Shown one piece after another: positions 7,199 to 15,052 of a DNA stretch of 64,000 nt. How positions within the stretch are numbered: the first letter of the stretch is position 1; each line of letters starts with the position of its first letter. The notes beneath the pieces are model-generated. The model saw only the letters and a list, made by a program, of their open reading frames with translations, had not been told where the DNA came from and ran no database searches. The stretch comes from JAVDCA01 sp035293985. GTDB taxonomy: Bacteria > Pseudomonadota > Alphaproteobacteria > Rhizobiales > Xanthobacteraceae. A program made the translations under genes and the position numbers. The DNA lies in assembly GCA_035293985.1 (NCBI GenBank), contig DATGLS010000037.1:124001-188000 (forward strand), written 5' to 3'.

Positions 7199-8886
7199 TG
7201 CGCGGCAACCTCGGCCATCACGGGCACCGATGTGAGGGCAACCTCGTTGCCGTGCAGGCGCGCGAATTGATTGACCTGCCATTCCGGCAACATGCCGGGA
7301 AAATCCTCGCGCTGATGCGCGCCGCGGCTCTCGGTGCGCAGCAGGGCACCCTGCGCGACGATCCGCGCGACCAGCAGCATGTTGCGCAGGTCGAACCAGT
7401 CGATCCGCCGCATGTCGAACGGCCCGCCGCCGCCGGCCGGGCGATCGCCGAGCGCGCGCGTCAGCTCATCGATCGTCGCCAGTGCGCGCGTGAGCTTCGC
7501 CTGCGTGCGGAACGGGCCGACGTCGTCGGCCATCGCCGCCTGCAGCGTCTGGATCATCGCTGCAGTGTTGAGATCGGCGCCACCGTCCGCGGCGACGAGC
7601 TCGGTGATGACCCGCGCATCCGCCGCATCGAACGCATGGCGCCGCCCGCGCGCCCGCTCGGCGGCGCTGCGCCCGGCGCTGCGCCCGAACGCCAGCGCCT
7701 CGGTGATGGCATTGCCCGACAGGCGGTTCGCCCCATTCGCCCCGCCGACCGCCTCGCCGGCGACCAGCAGGCCCGGCACCTCGGTCTCCATGCGCGGATC
7801 GGCCGCCACCCCGCCCATGTGATAGTGCGCGATCGGCGCGACCTCGACCGGCATCCTCGTCAGGTCGATGTTGTTCGCCGCCAGCCGATCGATCACCGGG
7901 CCGAACGCCGCGCGCAGCGCCTGCGCCGAGCAGTGCTCGAAGCTCAGATACGCCCCGCCGTGCGGCGAGCCGCGCCCGGCCTCCACCTCCTTGATGATCG
8001 CATAGGTCGCGAGATCGCGCGTGATCACGTACTTGCCGTCCTCGCGCGTGCCGTAGCGCTCGGTGAACTCCTCGCGCGCGCCGTTCAGCAGGCGGCCGCC
8101 GAGCTTGTAGCGGAACGGATCCCACATGATCGGGTCCATCCCGATGAGGCGGGGAGCCAGATGCCCGATCGGGAAGAACTGCACGAACTCCATGTCGATC
8201 AACGGCGCGCCGGCGCGCAGCGCCAGCCCATAGCCGTCGCCGCCCATGTTGGCGGAGGCGCTGTTGCGGCGGTAGAGCCGGGTGAGCCCGCCGGCCGCGA
8301 CGATCGTCGCCTTGGCGCCGATCGTAACGGCCGCGCCGGTGGCGAGATGCAGCGCCACCGCGCCCGTCACCTCGCCGTCGTGGCGCACCAGGTCGACGAC
8401 GAGCAGGTCGCCCGCCTTGTGGATGCCGCTCGTCCTGTTGACCGCCGTGCGCAGCGTCTTCGACACGGCCGGCCCGGTGTTGAGGAAATCCACATAGGCG
8501 CAGCGCGGCCGGTCATGTCCAGGCGCGAATGCCTGCGTGATGTGCCCGTCGCGGCGCGCCCAGCCGACGCCCCAATCGTCCATCTCGCGGATGCAGTCCG
8601 GTCCGTCCTCGCACAGCAGGCGCGCGAGCCGCGGGTCGGTGAGCCCGCGCCCCGCCCGGATGGTGTCGGCGAGATGATGACTCCAGTGGTCCGGCGTTTC
8701 GGCGCCGAGCGCGACGGCGACCGTCATCTGTGCCATCACGGTCGCGCCGCCGCGCCCGATCAGGCTGCGGTCGACAAGGAGCACGTTCGCGCCTCCGCGC
8801 GCCGCCGCGATCGCCGCATACATGCCGGCGCCGCCCGATCCGATGATCAGGACGTCGGTCTCCACATGCATGTGGTCAATGCGCAT
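7195..8886 (-). CDS. FAD-dependent oxidoreductase, fumarate reductase/succinate dehydrogenase flavoprotein family
   Basis: A 563-aa flavoprotein of the SdhA/FrdA/AprA/NadB group. The FAD-binding motif GSGGAGMYAAIAA begins near residue 17, the capping/substrate region includes APIAHYHMGG, and a second FAD contact is GEAVGGANGANRLSGNAI. No signal peptide or membrane anchor is visible. It is the first gene of an operon with a 2Fe-2S mini-subunit and a Pht5-like decarboxylase, unlike real Sdh/Frd operons which carry a full SdhB and membrane subunits. I suggest oxidation or reduction of an aromatic/alicyclic acid. Start 8886 or 8871 cannot be decided: neither has a clear ribosome-binding site. Confidence 0.85.
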   Translation of the reverse strand: MRIDHMHVETDVLIIGSGGAGMYAAIAAARGGANVLLVDRSLIGRGGATVMAQMTVAVALGAETPDHWSHHLADTIRAGRGLTDPRLARLLCEDGPDCIREMDDWGVGWARRDGHITQAFAPGHDRPRCAYVDFLNTGPAVSKTLRTAVNRTSGIHKAGDLLVVDLVRHDGEVTGAVALHLATGAAVTIGAKATIVAAGGLTRLYRRNSASANMGGDGYGLALRAGAPLIDMEFVQFFPIGHLAPRLIGMDPIMWDPFRYKLGGRLLNGAREEFTERYGTREDGKYVITRDLATYAIIKEVEAGRGSPHGGAYLSFEHCSAQALRAAFGPVIDRLAANNIDLTRMPVEVAPIAHYHMGGVAADPRMETEVPGLLVAGEAVGGANGANRLSGNAITEALAFGRSAGRSAAERARGRRHAFDAADARVITELVAADGGADLNTAAMIQTLQAAMADDVGPFRTQAKLTRALATIDELTRALGDRPAGGGGPFDMRRIDWFDLRNMLLVARIVAQGALLRTESRGAHQREDFPGMLPEWQVNQFARLHGNEVALTSVPVMAEVAAQ

Positions 8887-9037
8887 GCGCTCATCGATAC
8901 ACCGTCGGCGGGGCCCCGCAACAGGGGCCGACGGATCAAAACCATGCAGCCGTGCGTTGGTCATGGCGGCGGCCGCGGCGTGCATTGGTGGCGCGCGAGT
9001 CGGGCGCCGCCGGGGAGAGAGGCCAGGGAGAGAGGCA

Positions 9038-9541
9038 ATGCCGGATAAACGAACGATCGAGAAGGCGCGCGAGGACGAGCGTGAAGGCAAGTCGCCATCG
9101 ACCCAGGCGGGCGAGTTCGTCCGCGCCGAGATCGACAAGATCCGCCACGGCAAGCATGGCGCCCGCTCGAGCCGGCAGGCGATCGCGATCGGCCTGTCCG
9201 AGGCCCGCCGCGCCGGCGTCGACCTGCCGCCGCCGCGCAAGGGCAAGACCTCGGCGCGCACGCGCCGCAGCGCCAAGTACGCGTACGAGGTGGGGCAGGG
9301 CAAGCGAAAGCCGAAGCGACGTCCGCGCGTATCACGCGCCGTCGAGGCGGTGCTCAAGCGCGAGCCGCGCAGCACGGCATCGCGCCAGGCGCTTTCCCGC
9401 CAGGGCAAACGCGCGGCCTCGCGCCGCACCGCGGCGCAGCGATCGGCCGCCGCCCGCAAGGCCGTTCGTACCAAAGGCGCCGCCGGCCGTTCGGCCGCAG
9501 CCAAGAAGGCAGCTCGCACACGGGCGCGCCGCCGCGGATAG
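9038..9541 (+). CDS. Small basic DUF6496-like protein with Lys/Arg/Ala-rich tail
   Basis: A 167-aa strongly basic protein. Residues about 25-62 hold the recognisable core EFVRAEIDKIRHGKHG...SSRQAIAIGLSEARRAG, which matches the small DUF6496-type family (KxG-SRKQAIAIALSEA). The remaining 100 residues are an Arg/Lys/Ala-rich low-complexity tail reminiscent of histone H1-like bacterial proteins, so nucleic-acid binding is plausible but not shown. ATG 9038 is preceded by GGGAGAGAGG. The gene is divergent from the flavoprotein operon. Function unknown. Confidence 0.75.
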   Translation: MPDKRTIEKAREDEREGKSPSTQAGEFVRAEIDKIRHGKHGARSSRQAIAIGLSEARRAGVDLPPPRKGKTSARTRRSAKYAYEVGQGKRKPKRRPRVSRAVEAVLKREPRSTASRQALSRQGKRAASRRTAAQRSAAARKAVRTKGAAGRSAAAKKAARTRARRRG

Positions 9542-9552
9542 CCGGTTCGAAT

Positions 9553-10332
9553 TTATCCGAGCGTGCTGCGCGCCAGCATGTAGATCGCGGTCAGCGTGAT
9601 CACGCCGGCGAACACCATATTGAGCGTGCCGCGTTTGTCGCCGAGCACGTGCGCAAGGCGTCCGCCGACGAGGCCGCCGAGCACCCCGCCGACGATGAAC
9701 AGCACGGCGAGCCGCCAGGCTACGAAGCCCGAGATCGCGTAATTGAGCGCCGCAGTGGCGCCGAACGCGGTGACCGCGATCAGCGACGAGCCGACGGCGC
9801 AGATGATCGGCATACCGGTTGCGAACATCAGGCTCGGCACGATGAGGAATCCGCCGCCGATGCCGAAGAAGCCGGAGAGCGCCCCGGTGCCGGCGCCGAA
9901 ACCGACCAGCCGGGGAAAATTGCCCCGGTTGAGCCGCACGGCGGCGTCGCCGCCGCTGCCGCGGCGGAAGAACATCACGCCGGCGACGACCATCATCAGG
10001 ACGGCGAACAGCGCCAGCAGCTCGCGTCCGTCGATGATCTTGCTCAGACTCGATCCGGCGAACGCGCCGATCACGCCGGCCGCCGCGAAGACGCCGGCGC
10101 AGCTCCATTTGACGGTCCCGGCGCGGGCGTGCGAGACGAGGTTCGCGGCGGCATTGAGCGCGACCGCGAGCGCGCTGGTGCCGATCGCGACGTGCGGCTC
10201 GGCGACCCCGACCACGTAGATCATCAGCGGCACCGCGAGGATCGATCCGCCGCCGCCGACGAGGCCGAGCGAGAAGCCGACGAACGAGCCGGACAGGAGG
10301 CTCAGCGCGTCCTGCGCGAGATGCGTGGGCAT
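9553..10332 (-). CDS. TauE/SafE family sulfite/organosulfonate exporter-like permease
   Basis: A 259-aa integral membrane protein with the TauE/SafE (DUF81) pattern: GSFVGFSLGLVGGGGSILAVPLM near the N-terminus and the matching half-repeat GALSGFFGIGGGFLIVPSLM in the middle, giving a two-fold repeat of about eight helices. Members export sulfite, sulfoacetate or other small anions. GGAGGAC lies just before ATG 10332. It converges with the DUF6496-like gene and is followed upstream by an MHS-type transporter; no sulfur metabolism genes are nearby, so the substrate is open. Confidence 0.9.
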   Translation of the reverse strand: MPTHLAQDALSLLSGSFVGFSLGLVGGGGSILAVPLMIYVVGVAEPHVAIGTSALAVALNAAANLVSHARAGTVKWSCAGVFAAAGVIGAFAGSSLSKIIDGRELLALFAVLMMVVAGVMFFRRGSGGDAAVRLNRGNFPRLVGFGAGTGALSGFFGIGGGFLIVPSLMFATGMPIICAVGSSLIAVTAFGATAALNYAISGFVAWRLAVLFIVGGVLGGLVGGRLAHVLGDKRGTLNMVFAGVITLTAIYMLARSTLG

Positions 10333-10476
10333 GTCCTCCTCTGCGGGCGATCCGCTGCTTCAAGTCGCGTACGCCGCGGATCGCAGTCTGCGCCCGATTC
10401 GCCGTCCCGTACAGGGCAGGGAATTGGATGCGAGGCGTTCGCGTCGCGCGGATCGTGCGCCGCAATGCGGCTGAAC

Positions 10477-11751
10477 CTAGACCCTGAGCCTCGCCCGCAG
10501 CAGGAGGAGTGCCAGGAGGCTCACCAGCGCGGTGCCGATCAGGTAGAAGCTCGGCGACAGCTTCGATCCGGTGAGCTCGATGAGCGCCTGGGCGATCAGC
10601 GGCGCGAAGCCCCCGAACAGCGGGACCGAGATGTTGTAGCTCAGCGCCATGCCGGACACGCGCGTATGCACCGGAAAGATCTTCGCCATCAGCGAGGGCA
10701 GGGCGCCGCTGAAGAACGATTTGAGCAACGTGATCCAGCACACCATCGCCATCAGCACCGCGAGCGAGGGATGCGCCTCGACCATGACGAAGGCCGGGTA
10801 GGCGGAGAGCGCGAACAGCACCGCCGCGGCGATCATCACCCGGCTCTGGCCCACACGATCGACGAAAATGCCGGCGAACGGAACCGCCAGTGTCTGCAGC
10901 GCGGCGGCGACCACCGCCGCCGTGAAGGCGAGCGTCGACGGCATATGCAGCTCGCGGATCGCGTAGGTCGGCATGTAGACGAGGATGTATTGCGAGCCGG
11001 TCGAGGCCGCGACCGCGCCGATCGTGAGCAGGAGCCGATCCCATTGATCGACGAGCAGCGCGCGCAGCGGCGCCTGGGCAGGCGCCGTGGCGGCGAATGC
11101 GGGCGTCTCGTCCATGTGGCTGCGGATGTAGTAGCCGAGCGGTCCGATCAGCAGGCCGACCGCGAACGGGATGCGCCAGCCCCAGGCCTGCAGGTCAGCG
11201 GCCGACATGGTGCCGGTGAGCAGCACGCCGAGCCCGGTCGCGATCAGCCCCGCCAGCCCCTGGCTCGACCACTGCCAGCTGCCGAAGAAGCCGGCGCGAT
11301 CGGGGCGATGCTCGACCAGGAATGCGGTCGAGCTCGCGAATTCGCCGCCGACCGAGAAGCCCTGCAGCAGCCGCGCGCACAGCACCAGGATCGGCGCCGC
11401 GATGCCGAGCGCGTCGTAGCTCGGCATGATGGTCATGAGGCCGGTGCCGATCGTCATCAGCAGGATCGACAAGGTCAGCGCCTTCTTGCGGCCCTTGCGG
11501 TCTCCGTAGTCGCCGAGAAAGATCGCGCCCACCGGCCGTGCCAGGAACGAGATGCCGAAGCTGCCGAGCGTGACGAGCAGGGAGACTGTCTGGTCGGCCG
11601 CCGGGAAGAAGACCTTGGCGATCACGACCGCGAAGTAGCCGTAGACCAGGATCTCGTAGAACTCGAGCGCATTGCCGAGCGAGGAGGCGAGGATGAGCTT
11701 CGCCGCTGCGGCGGCGCCGCGCGGCCGGACGGTCCCTGAGGGTGTGCTCAT
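10477..11751 (-). CDS. MFS transporter, metabolite:H+ symporter (MHS) family
   Basis: A 424-aa twelve-helix major facilitator. The first helix LGNALEFYEILVYGYFA and the loop GDYGDRKGRKKAL are typical of the MHS branch (ShiA, ProP, KgtP, citrate and aromatic-acid carriers), and LLQGFSVGGEFASSTAFLVE is the conserved helix 5 motif. It is 28 nt downstream of nothing on its strand and its start is 7 nt before the stop side of the TctC gene, so the two are likely co-transcribed (TctC first). An organic acid substrate is expected; the exact one cannot be told. Confidence 0.9.
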   Translation of the reverse strand: MSTPSGTVRPRGAAAAAKLILASSLGNALEFYEILVYGYFAVVIAKVFFPAADQTVSLLVTLGSFGISFLARPVGAIFLGDYGDRKGRKKALTLSILLMTIGTGLMTIMPSYDALGIAAPILVLCARLLQGFSVGGEFASSTAFLVEHRPDRAGFFGSWQWSSQGLAGLIATGLGVLLTGTMSAADLQAWGWRIPFAVGLLIGPLGYYIRSHMDETPAFAATAPAQAPLRALLVDQWDRLLLTIGAVAASTGSQYILVYMPTYAIRELHMPSTLAFTAAVVAAALQTLAVPFAGIFVDRVGQSRVMIAAAVLFALSAYPAFVMVEAHPSLAVLMAMVCWITLLKSFFSGALPSLMAKIFPVHTRVSGMALSYNISVPLFGGFAPLIAQALIELTGSKLSPSFYLIGTALVSLLALLLLRARLRV

Positions 11752-11758
11752 GCTCCGC

Positions 11759-12730
11759 TCATAGCGGCTTGATATCGGCGAACTTGATCACCTTGCGCCA
11801 CTTGGCGATCTCGTCCGCCATGAACTTGTTGAACTCGGCCGATGTCATTGCCTGCGGCTCGGCGCCGACCGCGAGGAGGCGCTGGCGCGTGTCGGCATCG
11901 GCGACCCCGGCGCTGATCTCGGTGTTCAGCTTGCTGACGATATCATCCGGCGTGCCCCTCGGCACGCAGATGCCGAACCAGCCGCTCGCGTCGTAGCCGT
12001 GGACCACCTCGCCGATCGCCGGCACGTCCGGCAGCATCTGCGATCGCTTCGCCGTGGTGACGCCGAGACCGCGCAGCTTGCCCTGCTTGATGAACTCGAT
12101 GACCTGCGGCATCGGGCTCACGGCGAGCATGATCTGGCCGCCGAGCAGGTCGGGCACGTAGTTGTTGCGATAGGGCACATGCGTGAGCTTGATGCCGGTC
12201 ATCATCTGCAGGAGCTCGCCGGAAACGTGCGAGCCGCTGCCGACGCCGGAGGTCGCCATGTTGATCGCGCCGGGCTTCGCCTTGGCGAGCGCGATCAGCT
12301 CGTTGAGGTCCTTCGCCTCGAAGCTCGGATTGACGACGACGACGAACGGCGTGAGCGCGACCATGCCGGCGCCGACGAGGTCGTGGGCGAAGTCGAAATT
12401 GACGTGCTCGTAGAGCGTCGCGTTGATGGTGTTGGCGGAAACCGCCAGAAACAGCGTGTAGCCGTCCGGCGCCGCCTTGGCGGCAAGCTCGGTTGCGATA
12501 TTGCTGCCGGCGCCCGGCCGGTCGTCGACGACGATGTCCTTGCCCAGGCGCGTTCCGAGCCAATGCGCCGCGATCCGCCCGATGATGTCGGGCCCGCTGC
12601 CGGCCGGGAAGCCGACGATCAGGTGCGGCGGGCGGGTCGGGTAGTCGGCAGCGCGTGCCGCGCCGGGCAGGAATGCGAGCCCGCTCGCGCCCGCGGCGAG
12701 GTGGACGAACGCTCGGCGCGACAGGATCAT
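11759..12730 (-). CDS. Tripartite tricarboxylate transporter-type (TctC/Bug) solute-binding protein, Tat-exported
   Basis: A 323-aa extracytoplasmic binding protein of the Bug/TctC family, which bind organic acids. The leader MILSRRAFVHLAAG...GAARA (residues 1-27) has a twin-arginine motif, so export in folded form is likely. Mature features are DYPTRPPHLIVGFPAGSGPDIIGR, RPGAGSNIATE and GYTLFLAVSANTINATL. ATG 12730 is preceded by GGAG; the frame is open further upstream but has no site there. No TctA/TctB membrane genes are nearby; an MHS transporter gene follows 7 nt downstream. Confidence 0.92.
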   Translation of the reverse strand: MILSRRAFVHLAAGASGLAFLPGAARAADYPTRPPHLIVGFPAGSGPDIIGRIAAHWLGTRLGKDIVVDDRPGAGSNIATELAAKAAPDGYTLFLAVSANTINATLYEHVNFDFAHDLVGAGMVALTPFVVVVNPSFEAKDLNELIALAKAKPGAINMATSGVGSGSHVSGELLQMMTGIKLTHVPYRNNYVPDLLGGQIMLAVSPMPQVIEFIKQGKLRGLGVTTAKRSQMLPDVPAIGEVVHGYDASGWFGICVPRGTPDDIVSKLNTEISAGVADADTRQRLLAVGAEPQAMTSAEFNKFMADEIAKWRKVIKFADIKPL

Positions 12731-12942
12731 GGCGCTTCTCCGTGATGTCGGCTGCAGGTCATCCCTAGCATAGCCGTTCGCGGAAGCGGACGCATGCACC
12801 GCACAACGAAGCCGGCGCGACGTCGAATAGGCGCAAAGTTTTCCAAGCGGGTGTCCGAATTCACCGTAGAGTCGCCCGCACTGCAATTTCGTCATCGACG
12901 GTTGTGCCGGCGCGACGTTGCTGCTTCTTGGAGCGACCTCAC

Positions 12943-13629
12943 ATGAAGAAAGTCGTTTTCATCGTCCTCGCGCTCGTGATCGGGGTCGGAGGCCTGGTCG
13001 CCTACAAAGGGTATGAGCTCTTCAAAAGCATTGCGGCGAATGCGGTCCGCGGCTCAGGCAAGATCACGACCGAAACCCGCAACGTGGGATCATTCACCTC
13101 CGTTCGCATCAGCGGCGTCGGCAGCGCGGTGATCGAGCGCACCGGCACGCCCGGGCTGTCGATCAGCGCCGACGACAATCTCCTGCCGTTGATCACGTCG
13201 GACGTGAAGGACGGCACGCTTTCCCTGGGCTTCAAGAGCGGCACCATCATCAGCTCGGCCTCCATCGAGTACCGGGTCACGGTCGGCGATCTGCGCGAGG
13301 TCCACGTGTCGGGAGCGACCGGCCTGCGCGCCGACGATCTCGCCGGCTCCGCGCTCGCCGTCACGGTGTCCGGCGCCGGCCGGGTGCGTCTGTCCGGTCG
13401 CATCGATGATCTCGAGGTCGACGTCAGCGGCGCCGGCTCGCTCGATGCGGCGGCGCTGACCGCCAGGCACGTGACCGTCGAGGCGAGCGGCGCAGGAAAC
13501 GTGTCCGTGAACGCGAGCGATACGCTCGACGCAAAAGCAAGCGGCGCCGGCACTGTCCGCTACGTGGGCGCGCCGAAGCTCACGAGCCATGTCAGCGGCG
13601 CCGGGTCCATCCGCGAGGGGCGGCAGTGA
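12943..13629 (+). CDS. DUF2807 (head GIN domain) membrane-anchored protein
   Basis: A 228-aa protein with an N-terminal hydrophobic anchor or signal (KKVVFIVLALVIGVGGLVAYKGY) followed by a right-handed beta-helix-like DUF2807 domain. The repeated VSGAG/ASGAG units (at least five between residues about 115 and 222) are characteristic. Such proteins sit on the outside of the membrane; no biochemical function is established. ATG 12943 has GGAG 9 nt upstream. It is transcribed alone, divergent from the TctC gene at 11759-12730. Confidence 0.82.
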   Translation: MKKVVFIVLALVIGVGGLVAYKGYELFKSIAANAVRGSGKITTETRNVGSFTSVRISGVGSAVIERTGTPGLSISADDNLLPLITSDVKDGTLSLGFKSGTIISSASIEYRVTVGDLREVHVSGATGLRADDLAGSALAVTVSGAGRVRLSGRIDDLEVDVSGAGSLDAAALTARHVTVEASGAGNVSVNASDTLDAKASGAGTVRYVGAPKLTSHVSGAGSIREGRQ

Positions 13630-13720
13630 GCGCTCCGACGCGCGGCTGACCCACGTGTGTCGGTACGGGCCGGCGCGACGAAGCGCCGCCGCTATGTCCG
13701 CCGGCCGTAGGGATATACTC

Positions 13721-13739
13721 CTCATCATTGATTGATGAG
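13721..13739. promoter_or_regulatory. Operator-like palindrome before a TctC gene
   Basis: CTCATCA-TTGAT-TGATGAG is a perfect 7-bp dyad 26 nt before the TctC start codon, directly after a possible -10 sequence (GATATACT at 13712-13719). Its form and place suit a repressor site of the GntR type, but no regulator is nearby. Confidence 0.4.
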
Positions 13740-13765
13740 CCGCGCGGCGCGCCGGGGGGAGCGAA

Positions 13766-14758
13766 ATGAAGAGGCTCCTTGCAATCGGGTCGATCGCACT
13801 TGGCTTGATCGCGGCAGGTTTCGCGCCTGCAGCCGTGGCCACCGAAACCTATCCGTCGCGCACCATCACGCTCATCGTGCCTTACTCGGCGGGTGGCCCG
13901 ACCGACACGCTCGCGCGCATCCTGGCCGACGCGATGCGCCGTTCCCTCGGCCAGGCCGTGATCGTCGAGAACGTCGCCGGCGCCGGCTCGACCATCGGCG
14001 TCGGCCGCGTCGCCCATGCGGCGCCCGACGGTTACACCATCGTCATCGGCACCTGGACGAGCCATGTCGGCGCTCCGGCGATCTATCCGGTTCAATTCGA
14101 CATCCTCGCCGATTTCGCGCCGGTGTCGCTGCTGCCGATCTCGCCCACGATGATCATCGGTCGCAAGACGCTCTCCGCGAATACGCTGCAGGACTTGATC
14201 GGATGGCTGCGCGCGAACCCCGACGAGGTTCTCGCCGGCACCGTCGGTGCCGGTAGTCCGAGCGAGGTCCTCGGCATCTTCTTTCAGCAGCGCACCGGCA
14301 CGCGCTTTCGATTCGTTCCCTACAAGGGCGGCGGGCCCGCCATGCAGGATCTGGTCGCCGGCCACATCGACCTGCGCATGGGCTCCGAGGCGTCGCAGAC
14401 GCTGCCGTTCTTGCGCAGCGGCACGATCAAGGCGTTCGCCATCCTGGGCCCGCATCGCTGGCCCGCGGCGCCCGAGATCCCGACGGTCGATGAGGCGGGG
14501 GTGCCCGGGCTCTACCTCCCGTTCTGGAACGGAATGTGGGTGCCGAAGGGCACGCCGAACGCCGTGGTCGCGCGACTCGACGCGGCGGTTGTCGACGCGC
14601 TGGCGAATGAGGCCGTGCGGACGCGCCTGACGGGGCTCGGCATGGAAATTCCGGCGCGCGACGAGCTGACGCCGCAGGCGTTGGCCGCGTTTCACAAAGC
14701 GGAAATCGCGAAATGGTGGCCGATCATCAAATCGGCGGGAATCAAGCTCGAGCAGTGA
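13766..14758 (+). CDS. TctC/Bug-type solute-binding protein
   Basis: A 330-aa periplasmic binding protein of the tripartite tricarboxylate transporter family. A Sec signal peptide (residues 1-26, ending AAVATE) precedes the conserved TYPSRTITLIVPYSAGGPTDTLAR, ENVAGAGSTIGVGR and APDGYTIVIGTW. A GGGGGGAG sequence lies 4 nt before the ATG. It stands alone, with no membrane partner. A perfect palindrome just upstream (13721-13739) suggests ligand-specific regulation. Confidence 0.92.
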   Translation: MKRLLAIGSIALGLIAAGFAPAAVATETYPSRTITLIVPYSAGGPTDTLARILADAMRRSLGQAVIVENVAGAGSTIGVGRVAHAAPDGYTIVIGTWTSHVGAPAIYPVQFDILADFAPVSLLPISPTMIIGRKTLSANTLQDLIGWLRANPDEVLAGTVGAGSPSEVLGIFFQQRTGTRFRFVPYKGGGPAMQDLVAGHIDLRMGSEASQTLPFLRSGTIKAFAILGPHRWPAAPEIPTVDEAGVPGLYLPFWNGMWVPKGTPNAVVARLDAAVVDALANEAVRTRLTGLGMEIPARDELTPQALAAFHKAEIAKWWPIIKSAGIKLEQ

Positions 14759-14796
14759 GCGCTTACCGGGTCGAGGCGCCGCTTGCACCGCACAAT

Positions 14797-15052
14797 GAAC
14801 CTTCCCGTCGTGCGATGTGACTGACATGTGCGGACGCCGCGTCGCGCTGTCCGCGCGATGGCATCGCACCGGACGTGCCTTGCGTCATGCGCGGGCTGCA
14901 GATTGCTCGCGCGCCCTCCATCAAGCCGTGGTCCGCCGACGCGCATGCATTCGTCGCCCGCCGGCTGAGGGGACTCAGCACCGCTCCCGGGACGACGTGA
15001 CAACCGAAGGAAAACCCGATGGCCCCGTTTCGCATCACGCCTCGTCCGCTGG
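14797..15052 (+). repeat. Duplicated upstream segment, copy 1
   Basis: This segment, from a GAACCTT sequence to the first codons of the secreted-protein gene, recurs in diverged form at 16550-16795. Shared blocks include TGACTGAC, GCATGCATTCGTCG, GACGACGTGACAACC, GAAGGAAA and TTTCGCATCACGCC, and the spacing to the ATG is nearly the same (222 versus 213 nt). It probably contains the promoter and leader of the gene it precedes. Confidence 0.7.

Noticed and set aside
9332..11044. 570-aa minus-strand frame across the TauE and MHS genes
   Set aside because: It lies in another frame of two well-supported genes and is Arg/Ala-rich without any domain pattern, a typical high-GC shadow.
9649..11739. 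696-aa plus-strand frame opposite the transporter genes
   Set aside because: Antisense shadow: composition is Arg/Glu/Asp/His-rich and no motif is recognisable.
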